From a bacterium (lineage in GTDB: Bacteria > Patescibacteriota > Saccharimonadia > Saccharimonadales > UBA4665): 64,000 nucleotides of DNA. The stretch spans positions 79,751 through 143,750 of the forward strand of contig JAJXTN010000001.1 of the NCBI GenBank assembly GCA_021783725.1, given 5' to 3'. The first letter of the stretch is position 1. Every line of letters begins with the position of its first letter. Below are positions 34,976-43,979 of the stretch, piece by piece. The position numbers and the translations under genes were made by a program. The notes under the pieces were generated by a model. The model did not search any database, was not told where the DNA came from, and was given only the letters and a program-made list of their open reading frames with translations.

Positions 34976-35803
34976 CTAATGAGTGTTTAAAATGAATATT
35001 GCTACGAAAGCGATACCATTCTTAAAGCCATGCAAAGTTATGCTGGCCCACAAACTACCGGTTCGATTACGCAGATAGATTAATACTAGCGACAAAACAA
35101 AGGTATCGAGAGCGGCGATGTACAGCGGACCAGCCGATCCACCTTCTGGCAAATGGGCGCTGGCAAAAATTATACTAGTCAAGATTACCGCCATTATTTG
35201 CGGCAGGCCTTTGCGCAAACTACTGTATAGAAATCCGCGGACCATTATTTCTTCGGCAATCGGTGGCAATATGACTAGGCTTATAAATGTCATAAGTAAC
35301 ATAGCCAAACCGTGCACATCAGTAAAACCGACATTCTGGTGTTGATTGATATTCAAGCTGGGCACGAAATGACTAACCACTGTGACCGTCAAAAGATAAA
35401 AAACATAATAAAACGGCACGGCCAACAGCCCGTAACCAAGGTCTCGCCAGCGCGGTTTTCTCAAACCGATAATACTAAAATTGGTTTTATAACGTTTGAG
35501 GAATAGATAGATTAACCCGATGGAATAGGTCTCGGCGATAAGTACGTAAACGAATTGGGCGGGAACAGAATTGTTCAGCCAGGCATTAGCCTGAACCGTT
35601 GACCACTGCTGAATCCAAGGATACAACGAAATTATCAGACTACTAAATAATTGTGAGGAGTAGAAAATTACGACGATAAATATGAAGCCTAGCCACGGCT
35701 TCCACGGAACAATAGGGATGCTGGCCTTTAAGTTGGACACCGAACTAGCTTCAACATTTTGTGGAACTGGATTCGCAACCGGTTTAGAAGAAACGTTTGA
35801 CAT
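34976..35803 (-). CDS. CPBP-family intramembrane metalloprotease
   Basis: 275 aa with about seven hydrophobic helices. It carries the EExxxR motif (AEEIMVRGFLYSSLR, near 182-187) and downstream histidines (FASAHLP, ITLHGFKNG) that form the active site of CAAX/CPBP (Abi) proteases. N-terminal ~25 residues are hydrophilic and in the cytoplasm. It overlaps the end of rseP by 20 nt, so two membrane proteases are produced together. Substrate unknown; bacteriocin immunity and membrane protein processing are known roles of relatives. Confidence 0.9.
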   Translation of the reverse strand: MSNVSSKPVANPVPQNVEASSVSNLKASIPIVPWKPWLGFIFIVVIFYSSQLFSSLIISLYPWIQQWSTVQANAWLNNSVPAQFVYVLIAETYSIGLIYLFLKRYKTNFSIIGLRKPRWRDLGYGLLAVPFYYVFYLLTVTVVSHFVPSLNINQHQNVGFTDVHGLAMLLMTFISLVILPPIAEEIMVRGFLYSSLRKGLPQIMAVILTSIIFASAHLPEGGSAGPLYIAALDTFVLSLVLIYLRNRTGSLWASITLHGFKNGIAFVAIFILNTH

Positions 35804-36953
35804 CTACGACGGTTACTAGAATTATCAAACTAATCAAAACCGCGAAGCCAGTGGCGTTAATCATTTCTTCACGCTTCGGTGACAATGGCTTGTTTATGGC
35901 TCTGGTAGCAAGCGTTAACCACAGTCGGCCACCGTCAAGGGCCGGTATGGGCAAGATATTCATAATCGCCAAAGTCAGTGAAATAATAGCAATAATTAAT
36001 AACATGTATTGATAACCCAACATACTGCCATTCTTAAGGATGAAGTATATACCGACCGGTCCGGATACTTGAGCCGAAGCAGCTGTCTGGCCGTTTTGAC
36101 GGGCCGTCGTGTTGCCAGTCACAGCACCAGCTATCAGACTACCGAGACCGTGCAAGGCGTGACCAAGCCCCTGAAAAGTTAAAGCCGTAACCTGAGCCGA
36201 CAAACCGATAGCTACGATTGGGGCTGACCAAGTCGATCGTTGAACTACGAACTCGGTTGGCACAATACCTAAATAACCTTTAGGATTGTTGGTCTTGTCG
36301 CTAGCTGCAACTTCCGATTGTGACAATAAAGTTAATCGAGCTTGGTCGTTATGCCCAGCTCGGATGTAATAAACATCGACAGTTTTGCCAGCAAAGTTTT
36401 TGGTAATATCTGGCAAACTTTTGGCGTCGTTAATACTAACTGGGCTATAACCCGGCAAACTTATAGCCGTAATCTCATCCTCAGATTGCAGACCAGCTTT
36501 TTGAGCTGGCGATCCAGGTTCGACATATGATATCAACACGCGTTGACTGACTAAAGTCGTGTCTTGCTTGATTGTAAATTGATTATCGATAAGTTTGGGC
36601 ATGCCGACTAGCGCTAGAAAAGTCAGTAGGAACAGGGCTGTCAATAAGTTCATCACCACTCCAGCAGCCATAATCTTGGTTTTGGTAGTTAACGATGCGG
36701 CGCCGAAACTGCCCTTTTCGGTATCAGTATCGTGCTCACCTTTTAACTTAACGAATCCGCCGAGTGGTAGAGCGTTAATCGTAAAGTCCCAGCCGGCCTT
36801 GGTTTTGTGCTTAAATAAACGTGGTGGGAAAAAGATACCGAATTCTTCGACTTCAACGCCGCCCCGTCGAGCCATGATAAAGTGACCGAACTCGTGGACG
36901 ACCACTAGCCCGACAAACAAAATGAGCCCCACGATTAACAATACGATTGCCAT
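35784..36953 (-). CDS. rseP: Site-2 protease RseP
   Basis: Intramembrane zinc protease, 389 aa. HEFGH at 20-24 in the first membrane helix, a single PDZ domain (about 125-225, with YVEPGSPAQKAGL) and the NILPIPALDGGRL motif near the C-terminus. It is the site-2 protease of regulated intramembrane proteolysis. It keeps its usual place downstream of frr, though uppS, cdsA and dxr, which normally lie between, are absent. TATAAT (36962-36967) ends 8 nt before the ATG. Confidence 0.95.
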   Translation of the reverse strand: MAIVLLIVGLILFVGLVVVHEFGHFIMARRGGVEVEEFGIFFPPRLFKHKTKAGWDFTINALPLGGFVKLKGEHDTDTEKGSFGAASLTTKTKIMAAGVVMNLLTALFLLTFLALVGMPKLIDNQFTIKQDTTLVSQRVLISYVEPGSPAQKAGLQSEDEITAISLPGYSPVSINDAKSLPDITKNFAGKTVDVYYIRAGHNDQARLTLLSQSEVAASDKTNNPKGYLGIVPTEFVVQRSTWSAPIVAIGLSAQVTALTFQGLGHALHGLGSLIAGAVTGNTTARQNGQTAASAQVSGPVGIYFILKNGSMLGYQYMLLIIAIISLTLAIMNILPIPALDGGRLWLTLATRAINKPLSPKREEMINATGFAVLISLIILVTVVDVKRFF

Positions 36954-36961
36954 TAAAATCT

Positions 36962-36967
36962 ATTATA
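36962..36967 (-). promoter_or_regulatory. -10 box of rseP (leaderless)
   Basis: TATAAT ending 8 nt before the ATG at 36953. Confidence 0.6.
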
Positions 36968-37001
36968 GCCTATTGAACTTTAGAATTAGCTGAAACCGTA
37001 T

Positions 37002-37565
37002 TTAAACGGTCATTATTTCCGTTTCTTTGGCTTTGGCGGCCGCTTCAGTGGCAGACCGGAAACTATTCATCAACTCCTCGATTTGAGAAGTCAGTCGCTT
37101 GGTTTCATCCTCGCCCAATATCTTATTCTTTTTAGCTTCATCCAGCGCATCGATGGCTTCATGGCGAATCGCCCGCATACTGACCATGCATTCTTCTTGT
37201 TTCTGGCCTATCTGTTTAGCCAAATCACGCCGGCGTTCTTCGGTCAAAGGTGGTACTGGTACGCGCACCACCCGTCCATCATCCGATGGATTCATACCTA
37301 GACTTGGATTATTCCGGATGGCGGCAGTTATAGCTTGCAAGTTGCTCGGATCAAATGGCGTTACTTGTAGTAATTGAGCTTCCGGAGCCGAAACAGTTGC
37401 GACTTGGATTAACGGCATAGTCGCGCCGTAGGCGTCAACCACAACGCCATCGAGCATACTAGGCGCCGCCCGACCGGTTCTCAGACTGTTCAAAGAACTT
37501 TTAAAATGCTCGACCGCTTGATTGAATTTGTCCTTCGCATCACTAACTACTTGGGTTGGATTCAT
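37002..37565 (-). CDS. frr: Ribosome recycling factor
   Basis: 187 aa, standard length. With EF-G it splits post-termination ribosomes. Shows FNQAVEHFKSSLNSLRTGRA at the N-terminus, the PLIQVATVSAPEAQLLQVTPFD region and RRRDLAKQIGQKQEE helical segment. Strong ribosome-binding site ACGGAGG. pyrH, its usual upstream partner after tsf, is missing. Confidence 0.97.
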   Translation of the reverse strand: MNPTQVVSDAKDKFNQAVEHFKSSLNSLRTGRAAPSMLDGVVVDAYGATMPLIQVATVSAPEAQLLQVTPFDPSNLQAITAAIRNNPSLGMNPSDDGRVVRVPVPPLTEERRRDLAKQIGQKQEECMVSMRAIRHEAIDALDEAKKNKILGEDETKRLTSQIEELMNSFRSATEAAAKAKETEIMTV

Positions 37566-37659
37566 ATATACTCGCCTCCGTTTCTGTATCTAAATTATAC
37601 AAGATAATAAAATTCGGCGGTCATAATCCGCCGAATTTAGACAATTACGCTTGATGCTA

Positions 37660-38256
37660 TTAAGCAACTTCGCCAAGAGCCAAACGACTAAAGCGCCGTA
37701 CAACGACGTTTTCGTTCATTAAGGCAGCGTTAGCTTTGACATGATCACCTACGGTGATGTCAGGATTCTTGACAAACGGCTGGTCTAGTAAACAGCGCTC
37801 GGCAAAATGCTTCTTGATCTGGCCGTCGACGATTTTATCAATCATATTAGCTGGCTTGCCTTCACTGGCGGCTTTTTCGCTAAATTCTTTTTTAACTTTT
37901 TCAATTTCCTCGGCTGGTATTTCTTCACTGTTGACGTATAGGGGGGCGCTGGCGGCAATGTGCATAGCTACGTCTTTGACGAGGGCAGCAAAAATGTCTC
38001 CGCGAGCTACAAAATCGGTTTCACAGTTTACTTCGACCAATACACCGATCCGACCATCGTGATTATAGGTGCCTATGACGCCCGAACGGGCTTCGCGCTC
38101 ACCGCGCTTCTCGGCCTTAGTCAGACCTTTCTTGCGCATCGCCGCCAAAGCTTTATCAAAATCGCCTTTAGCTTCTTCGAGCGCAGCTTTAGCGTCAGTT
38201 AGACCGACGCCAGTTAAATCTTTTAGTCGCTTAATCTCTGCGATATCAATTGCCAT
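37660..38256 (-). CDS. tsf: Translation elongation factor Ts
   Basis: 198 aa, the compact Thermus-like form rather than the ~280-aa E. coli form. Contains the UBA-like N-terminus (AEIKRLKDLTGVGLTDAKAALEE) and the TDFVAR nucleotide-exchange motif (NCETDFVARGD). I choose the ATG at 38256, which sits 6 nt after AAGGAG; an upstream ATG at 38277 would place the ribosome-binding site within the gene. It follows rpsB. Confidence 0.96.
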   Translation of the reverse strand: MAIDIAEIKRLKDLTGVGLTDAKAALEEAKGDFDKALAAMRKKGLTKAEKRGEREARSGVIGTYNHDGRIGVLVEVNCETDFVARGDIFAALVKDVAMHIAASAPLYVNSEEIPAEEIEKVKKEFSEKAASEGKPANMIDKIVDGQIKKHFAERCLLDQPFVKNPDITVGDHVKANAALMNENVVVRRFSRLALGEVA

Positions 38257-38316
38257 GTCATTCTCCTTGATAGTCATCCCAGTGAGACTGAGAGTAGTTA
38301 TTAAATATTTAGTTAA

Positions 38317-39102
38317 TTAAGCTTTTTTGATGGGAACTGGTTCGCTAGTTGTGGCTTTAGGCTTAGCTATTGGTTTAGTGGCGGCAACGTCAGCCTTATC
38401 TTCAGATTTCTTAGCCTTGGCTTTGCCAGTTTCGATAGCGGTTTTGACGTAATCAGCTATCAATTGAATGGTTTTGATAGCATCGTCATTAGCTGGTACC
38501 GGATAAGTAACTTGGCTTGGGTCGGCGTTGGTGTCAACTAGAGCGACAATTGGAATCTTGAGCTTGTTAGCTTCTTTGACGGCGTTATCATCACTGACGA
38601 TATCGACGACGAAGACGGCTCCTGGGCGAGAATTCATTTCTTTGATACCACCATAGATCGAGTTCATGTGATCAATTTCTTCTTGAAATCGTTGAACTTC
38701 AAGCTTGTTGTACTTGTTGGCCAGTTCACCGTTCTGCATTCGAGCTTCAAGATCTTTGAGGTGCTTGATGCGTCCACCAATGGTATTCCAGTTGGTCAAC
38801 ATACCACCGAGCCAGCGCTCAGTAACATATGGCATATTGGTTTCTGTGGCGACTGTTTTGATGATGTCTTGGGCTTGGCGTTTGGTACCAACTAACAAGA
38901 TTTGCTTGCCCTCTGACGCAGTTTTAGTGATGAAGCTGAGCCCAGCTTCAAGACCACTGACCGTTTTGGTCAAATCGATAATGTGTGTCCCACCGCGTTT
39001 GGAGTGGATGTAAGGCGCCATTTTAGGGTGCCAACGTTCAGTTTTGTGGCCGAAGTGAGCTCCGGCGGCTAATAATTGTTTAATGTCTACCTCAGTAGCC
39101 AT
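38317..39102 (-). CDS. rpsB: 30S ribosomal protein S2
   Basis: 261 aa with FGHKTERWHPKMAPYI, the LVGTKRQAQDII region and VVDIVSDDNAVKEANKLKIPIVALVDTNADP. The C-terminus carries a Lys/Ala/Pro-rich low-complexity tail (KAKKSEDKADVAATK). The ribosome-binding site AAAGGAA is good, and a leader of around 70-90 nt with a hairpin precedes it. First gene of the reduced rpsB-tsf-frr block. Confidence 0.97.
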   Translation of the reverse strand: MATEVDIKQLLAAGAHFGHKTERWHPKMAPYIHSKRGGTHIIDLTKTVSGLEAGLSFITKTASEGKQILLVGTKRQAQDIIKTVATETNMPYVTERWLGGMLTNWNTIGGRIKHLKDLEARMQNGELANKYNKLEVQRFQEEIDHMNSIYGGIKEMNSRPGAVFVVDIVSDDNAVKEANKLKIPIVALVDTNADPSQVTYPVPANDDAIKTIQLIADYVKTAIETGKAKAKKSEDKADVAATKPIAKPKATTSEPVPIKKA

Positions 39103-39130
39103 GATATGTTCCTTTCTCTTCGATCGGGAG

Positions 39131-39161
39131 CCTATCGAGCCCTACACGGGTTATCAATAGG
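39131..39161 (-). promoter_or_regulatory. hairpin in the rpsB leader (possible S2 autoregulation element)
   Basis: On the minus strand CCTATTGA pairs with TCGATAGG, with a nested CCC/GGG pair. It lies 28 nt before the rpsB ATG. S2 is known to regulate its own mRNA in other bacteria; the link here is inference. Confidence 0.4.
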
Positions 39162-39210
39162 AGGATTTAACCCCAACCTGCTTAATAATTTACTGGTCTA
39201 TAATAACAGA

Positions 39211-39942
39211 TTAGTTCTGGGGTGACAATAGCTCATCGGCGTGAGCAATGGCAACCACTCCCGCCAATAGCACCAGTTGTTGGTTGTTTTGATATATATT
39301 ATGGTCATCGAGATCGAATACTTCGGACGCCGGATTATATGCCTGGCCGTCGGTATCCAGGCTACAGCTGCCTTCGCGCAAAGTTTCAAGTGTCACTCCC
39401 GATTCGCGACTCACTATTGCGTAGATGGTTTCCATGCGCAATTTCGGCGATAAATTAGGTAAATAATTAATGTCTCGAGCGGTTTTACGCATTTTTTGCC
39501 CAGCCAATCCAGCAACCCGTAATTCGGCTGAAGCACCTTGCTTAATCATCGTCGGCCATCTTACGGTGGCCTCCATTGGAAAACGGCTGTGGTCACCGGG
39601 GTATGGTTTTTGGCCCATCCAGACTCTCATCAAAGGGTCGCCATATAATGTCGGAGTATTACAAATACTAAATAAAGTATTAGTGGCAGCCTGCGAAGCT
39701 CTTTTAAAAATATCTGGATTTCGTTTCCTAAATATCGCCGGGAAATCAAAAATTACTTGCTGACTACCTTTTTCAATTAATAATTCATGTATCAGTGAGC
39801 CGGTTTTCTTGCCGACGGCTAAACGTTTTTCAAAATCTTTATCATGATTAGCGGCATCATTTACAAAATAGTCGTCAAATTCCACGCTCAAAAGCGATCC
39901 AGCGGCTGATTCACTAAATCCAAATCGTAACATGTCAGCCAT
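39211..39942 (-). CDS. Hypothetical protein, about 243 aa
   Basis: No known motif. It contains FGFSESAAGSLLSVEFDDYF at the N-terminus, a segment with ATNTLFSICNTPTLYGDPLMRVWMG in the middle, and acidic C-terminus (LDDHNIYQNNQQLVLLAGVVAIAHADELL). No signal peptide. Start uncertain: ATG at 39942 is used; an ATG at 39933, 7 nt after TACAAT (39941-39946), fits the leaderless pattern, and longer starts up to 39990 are possible. It is divergent from rpmE and upstream of rpsB. Confidence 0.7.
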   Translation of the reverse strand: MADMLRFGFSESAAGSLLSVEFDDYFVNDAANHDKDFEKRLAVGKKTGSLIHELLIEKGSQQVIFDFPAIFRKRNPDIFKRASQAATNTLFSICNTPTLYGDPLMRVWMGQKPYPGDHSRFPMEATVRWPTMIKQGASAELRVAGLAGQKMRKTARDINYLPNLSPKLRMETIYAIVSRESGVTLETLREGSCSLDTDGQAYNPASEVFDLDDHNIYQNNQQLVLLAGVVAIAHADELLSPQN

Positions 39943-39993
39943 TGTAATTATATTTGACCAACTAGCAAGCATTAACGTGACTAGCGACAACTA

Positions 39994-40022
39994 TTGACCA
40001 AAGGTTAACAGATGTGTATAAT
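39994..40022 (+). promoter_or_regulatory. sigma70 promoter of rpmE
   Basis: TTGACC (39994-39999), exactly 17-bp spacer, TATAAT (40017-40022) preceded by TG. It is the clearest promoter of the window. Transcription start is expected near 40029, 7 nt before the ATG, so there is practically no leader. Confidence 0.8.
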
Positions 40023-40035
40023 TGGCATCTGAATT

Positions 40036-40389
40036 ATGAAAAAGAGTTTACACCCCGATAATTACCGCCCAGTGGTTTTCGAAGACCTCAATAATGGTTT
40101 TCGATTTTTGACGCGTTCAACAGTTAGCGCTGAAGAAACCACCAAATGGGAAGATGGCCAAGAATACCCATTAGTCAAAGTTCACATCACTAGCGCCTCT
40201 CACCCATTCTTCACAGGTGAAGAGCGCATTCTTGACATTGAAGGTCGGGTTGATAAGTTTAAAGCTCGAGCCGCCGCCGGTGCCGCTGCCAAAGACAAGC
40301 GAGCCGCCGCCGCTAGCAAACAAGCCAAGCGTCAAGCTGCCAAGATCGAAAAAGCCGAGACTAAAGCCGAAGCTTCTAAGTCTAAATAG
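40036..40389 (+). CDS. rpmE: 50S ribosomal protein L31 (type B) with long Ala/Lys tail
   Basis: 117 aa. The first 75 residues are a type B L31 ([54 protein letters not shown]) without zinc-binding CxxC. The rest (about 76-117) is an Ala/Lys-rich helical tail absent from ordinary L31. It is followed by prfA and prmC, a common bacterial order. Nearly leaderless. Confidence 0.92.
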   Translation: MKKSLHPDNYRPVVFEDLNNGFRFLTRSTVSAEETTKWEDGQEYPLVKVHITSASHPFFTGEERILDIEGRVDKFKARAAAGAAAKDKRAAAASKQAKRQAAKIEKAETKAEASKSK

Positions 40390-40402
40390 CTAAGTTTTTC
40401 TA

Positions 40403-40438
40403 CTGCCTATAATCTTTGATTCAGGCGGTTTTTATTTT
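40403..40438 (+). terminator. intrinsic terminator after rpmE
   Basis: CTGCCT pairs with AGGCGG around a 14-nt loop, followed by a T-rich tract (GGTTTTTATTTTT). It separates rpmE from prfA, which has its own -10 (TATACT, 40445-40450). Confidence 0.65.
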
Positions 40439-40464
40439 TAGAGATATACTTAAATCATAAAACT

Positions 40465-41523
40465 ATGGATAGCAAGCAAATACATCTTAAAGCCGAATTT
40501 GACGAGTTGGAATTAAAACTCCAAGACCCGGCAATATATAGCGACCCAAATTATCCCAAATACGCCAAGCGTCGGGCTGAATTAGAAGAAATTCTTGGAC
40601 TATTCGAGACCAAAGCTAAACTACTAAAAGCTAAGCATGAGGCCGAAGAGCTTCGCGGTTCAGCTGATAGCGACCTGCACGACATGGCGGTCACCGAACT
40701 TCAAGAGCTTGAGCCCAAACTGGCAGCTAACGAAAGTCGCTTGGTAGAACTGCTAATGCCTCAAGATCCCAACAATAGCCGTGATGTAATTATCGAAATC
40801 CGCGCCGCCGCCGGTGGTGATGAATCCAGCCTATTCGCCGGTGAACTGTACCGAATGTACGCCCGTTGGGCCGAACTTCATCATTACAAAATCGAACTTA
40901 TCAGCGAATCGCCCAATGAGGTCGGTGGCTTCAAGGAAATCATATTTGAAGTTCATGGCGTCGACGCCTATAAAAATTTGAAGTTTGAAGCCGGTGTTCA
41001 CCGCGTCCAGCGCGTGCCAATAACCGAGAGTCAGGGGCGTATCCATACTTCGACAACGACGGTCGCCGTCTTGCCTGTGGCCGAGGAATCAGATATTGAG
41101 ATTAATCCCAATGATTTGCGCATCGACGTTTATCGTAGTGGTGGTCATGGTGGTCAAAGTGTTAACACTACCGACTCGGCCGTCCGAATCACACACTTGC
41201 CTTCGGGACTAGTCGTAAGCAATCAGGATGAGAAATCACAGCTCAAGAACAAAGCTAAAGCTATGAGCGTATTAAGAGCTCGCTTGCTTCAGCAGAAGAT
41301 TGACGCCGAACAAGCGCAGTTGAGTGAAGACCGCAAGAAACTAATCGGCTCTGGCGATCGATCAGAAAAAATCCGGACTTACAATTTCCCGCAAGACCGC
41401 ATCACAGACCATCGCATCGGTTATTCCCGCAGTAACATCCCGTCCGCCCTTGATGGCAATATCGACGATCTGATCGAAGCCCTTCAAACTGTCGAGCACA
41501 AACTACTTAGCACCGAAAGCTAA
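40465..41523 (+). CDS. prfA: Peptide chain release factor 1
   Basis: Recognises UAA and UAG. 352 aa with specificity loop [14 protein letters not shown] (PxT type), and catalytic GGQ in [16 protein letters not shown]. The following gene prmC methylates the GGQ glutamine. The -10 TATACT ends 14 nt before the ATG, so the leader is about 7 nt without a Shine-Dalgarno site. Confidence 0.97.
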   Translation: MDSKQIHLKAEFDELELKLQDPAIYSDPNYPKYAKRRAELEEILGLFETKAKLLKAKHEAEELRGSADSDLHDMAVTELQELEPKLAANESRLVELLMPQDPNNSRDVIIEIRAAAGGDESSLFAGELYRMYARWAELHHYKIELISESPNEVGGFKEIIFEVHGVDAYKNLKFEAGVHRVQRVPITESQGRIHTSTTTVAVLPVAEESDIEINPNDLRIDVYRSGGHGGQSVNTTDSAVRITHLPSGLVVSNQDEKSQLKNKAKAMSVLRARLLQQKIDAEQAQLSEDRKKLIGSGDRSEKIRTYNFPQDRITDHRIGYSRSNIPSALDGNIDDLIEALQTVEHKLLSTES

Positions 41524-41525
41524 AA

Positions 41526-42377
41526 GTGAAAACCAGCCAATGGCTAAAATCGGCAACTAAAAAGCTAGAATCGGCCGGGATTGGCACGGCCCGTCTTGAT
41601 GCCTTAATCCTACTTGAATTGATCACCGAGCTTGATCGGTCAAAAATATTAGCTGAGCCTGACCGCGATTTGACCAAAGGCCAAATCACTAAACTCAATA
41701 ATTTGCTCAATCGACGGGTTCGGCATGAACCGATTGCCTTCATCCGCGGCTATACCGAATTCTATGGTCGCCGATTTGTGATCAATCGTCACGTACTTGA
41801 GCCTCGGCCAGAATCCGAAACCATGATTGAGCTACTACTTAAACTAAAAAAAATCACCCTGCAAACTCATCATAGTGCCGGACACCACCTGCATTGGAGC
41901 GACGCTATGGCTATCGCTGATGTCGGCACTGGGTCCGGAGCCTTAGGCATAACCGCCAAACTGGAACTACCGTCGAACCCAGTCGACTTGATTGATATTG
42001 ATCCGTCAGCTCTAAAAGTTGCTAAATCGAATGTCGATTTATTTACAATACCGGTAAGTCTAATTGAATCCGACCTGCTTGCAAACGCTCCTAATACATA
42101 CGATATACTGCTGGCTAACCTACCGTATGTTCCAGATGAATATCATATCAATGAAGCGGCTGGATTTGAGCCCCGTCTAGCCATTTTCGGCGGCCCTGAT
42201 GGACTTGATGTCTATCGTCGACTATTCGACCAGCTTAAAATGGCTGTAAATAAGCCGTTGTATTTATTAACTGAAAGTTTACCACCCCAACATCATACTC
42301 TGCAACAAATAGCTCTAGTTAATAACTATCGGTTGATAGATGAAACAGACTTCATCCAGGTATTTTCACTAAACTAG
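41526..42377 (+). CDS. prmC: Release factor glutamine methyltransferase
   Basis: Methylates the GGQ glutamine of RF1 and RF2. 283 aa. N-terminal helical domain (LDALILLELITELDRSKILAEPD), motif I VADVGTGSGALGITAKLE and a NLPYVPDEY motif in the place of the usual NPPY. The second residue is Leu instead of Pro, a small departure from the signature. GTG start 2 nt after the prfA stop. Confidence 0.94.
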   Translation: MKTSQWLKSATKKLESAGIGTARLDALILLELITELDRSKILAEPDRDLTKGQITKLNNLLNRRVRHEPIAFIRGYTEFYGRRFVINRHVLEPRPESETMIELLLKLKKITLQTHHSAGHHLHWSDAMAIADVGTGSGALGITAKLELPSNPVDLIDIDPSALKVAKSNVDLFTIPVSLIESDLLANAPNTYDILLANLPYVPDEYHINEAAGFEPRLAIFGGPDGLDVYRRLFDQLKMAVNKPLYLLTESLPPQHHTLQQIALVNNYRLIDETDFIQVFSLN

Positions 42378-42550
42378 TTGCGGTCAACAATGCATTTTTT
42401 ACAGCCAATGAAATACTCATGTCCCGACCTGCTATTAGTAATTTTTTATCTTTCAGCGGACGTCTATATTTAAATATACGAACCTAAAATAAACAAATCA
42501 TAGCATTATGATTGAATAAATTTATGTATATGCTCTTGTTTTTTTAGCTT

Positions 42551-42571
42551 AATAAAATTTCAAATTTTATT
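42551..42571. terminator. AT-rich perfect hairpin between convergent prmC and htrA
   Basis: AATAAAATTT and AAATTTTATT flank a single C. T-rich stretches are on both sides, so it could end both transcripts. The rest of 42378-42597 is AT-rich with no ORF. Confidence 0.55.
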
Positions 42572-42597
42572 AGTGTACACATTTTTATATATAGGGT

Positions 42598-43926
42598 TTA
42601 TTGATTAGTCGGTAAAGTACCCAACGTAACGTTAACATGTATGCTTTGCCCATTCCTTAGAATTGTCAGACTGACACTGTCACCGGGCTGATGCTGTACA
42701 AGTAGACTAGTTAGACTATGCGTCTGGTCGATGGATTTTCCATCAACCTGAGTGATGATGTCGTTAATTTTCAGACCGGCTGTAGCGGCGGGGCTTCCAT
42801 CAATTATTGAAGGGGCGTTTGGATCGGTACTCGGTGGTATAAACGCGCCTTTCTCAACACTCAAGCCATAGGTACTGGCTACATCGGCAGTTATCGGTAT
42901 ATAACGTACGCCTAGATATGAACGTTGAAATTTGCCGGTTTGTAACACCTGATTAATCAGTCCCTTGATATCGTTAATCGGTATTGAGAAACCAATGTTC
43001 TGGGAATTGCTGGCAATCGCCGTGTTAATACCTATGACCTGCCCGTTCAAATTAACTAACGGGCCTCCGGAATTACCTTCATTGATGGCGGCGTCAGTTT
43101 GAAACATATCATCCAAATTCTCAGTCGACGCGGCCGCCGTGATACCACCTCCCGAGCTGGCCTGAACGCTTCGTCCATAGCCAGAAATAATCCCCTCAGT
43201 CACTGTGTTCTGGAACTGACCTAAAGCATTACCGATAGCTACAACATTATCCCCTACTTGGACATCAGCTGAGTTGCCGATTACTGCTGGGACCAACTTG
43301 TGTCCTTTAGCATCGTTAATTTTTAGAAATGCCACATCCAAACTATCGCTCGAGCTAGTTCGACCAATAACGCTCACATCTTTCAGTTCGGTGCCATCAC
43401 TTAAAGTTACACTAACGGCCGACGTGCCCAATGGAACAACATGACGATTGGTAATTACAATTCCGCTGGAGCTAATGATAATACCGGTGCCTGCGGCTTT
43501 TTGGTTGGTCGGCTGAGACAATCCGAACAAACCGAACGGATCGGTCGTGCTGGCAGAAGTTATACTGACATTGACACTAACAACACTCGGACCAACAGTT
43601 TTAGCGATTTGATTGATAAGTTGGCTCTGGCTAGTGACAATCTTCTTTTGATTACTCAGACTACCCGATAAGACTGTATCCTGATTATTCCGATCGGCTA
43701 TCCAAGCGCCGGTAAAACCCGACAATAGAGCAATTGCCACGAACATCACCGCCAGAACAGCATTACTTAAACGCACCCCGTTAAAATTAACCGCCTTTAG
43801 GTTCGGCTTAGGAATTGTCGGAACAGTAAAACTAACCGTCTTGGGGCTACGTTTTGATGAACTCGAAACTGAATGGGTTTGAGTAATATTGGTTTTAGAC
43901 TGCTCGTCCGATGCTTTGGGTTGCAT
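42598..43926 (-). CDS. HtrA/DegP-like serine protease with PDZ domain
   Basis: 442 aa. Disordered N-terminal segment, one membrane helix (about 54-76), trypsin-like protease domain with His ~161 (TNRHVV), Asp ~197 (LDVAFLK) and Ser ~285 (NEGNSGGPLV), then one PDZ domain (from about 335; GLKINDIITQVDGKSI). It is a membrane-anchored extracytoplasmic quality-control protease. The start has AAGGGGG upstream. It is convergent with prmC. Confidence 0.95.
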   Translation of the reverse strand: MQPKASDEQSKTNITQTHSVSSSSKRSPKTVSFTVPTIPKPNLKAVNFNGVRLSNAVLAVMFVAIALLSGFTGAWIADRNNQDTVLSGSLSNQKKIVTSQSQLINQIAKTVGPSVVSVNVSITSASTTDPFGLFGLSQPTNQKAAGTGIIISSSGIVITNRHVVPLGTSAVSVTLSDGTELKDVSVIGRTSSSDSLDVAFLKINDAKGHKLVPAVIGNSADVQVGDNVVAIGNALGQFQNTVTEGIISGYGRSVQASSGGGITAAASTENLDDMFQTDAAINEGNSGGPLVNLNGQVIGINTAIASNSQNIGFSIPINDIKGLINQVLQTGKFQRSYLGVRYIPITADVASTYGLSVEKGAFIPPSTDPNAPSIIDGSPAATAGLKINDIITQVDGKSIDQTHSLTSLLVQHQPGDSVSLTILRNGQSIHVNVTLGTLPTNQ

Positions 43927-43979
43927 TTAAATACCCCCTTATTAATTGCTACATGGCTATATGAATCACGTTGTTTGAG

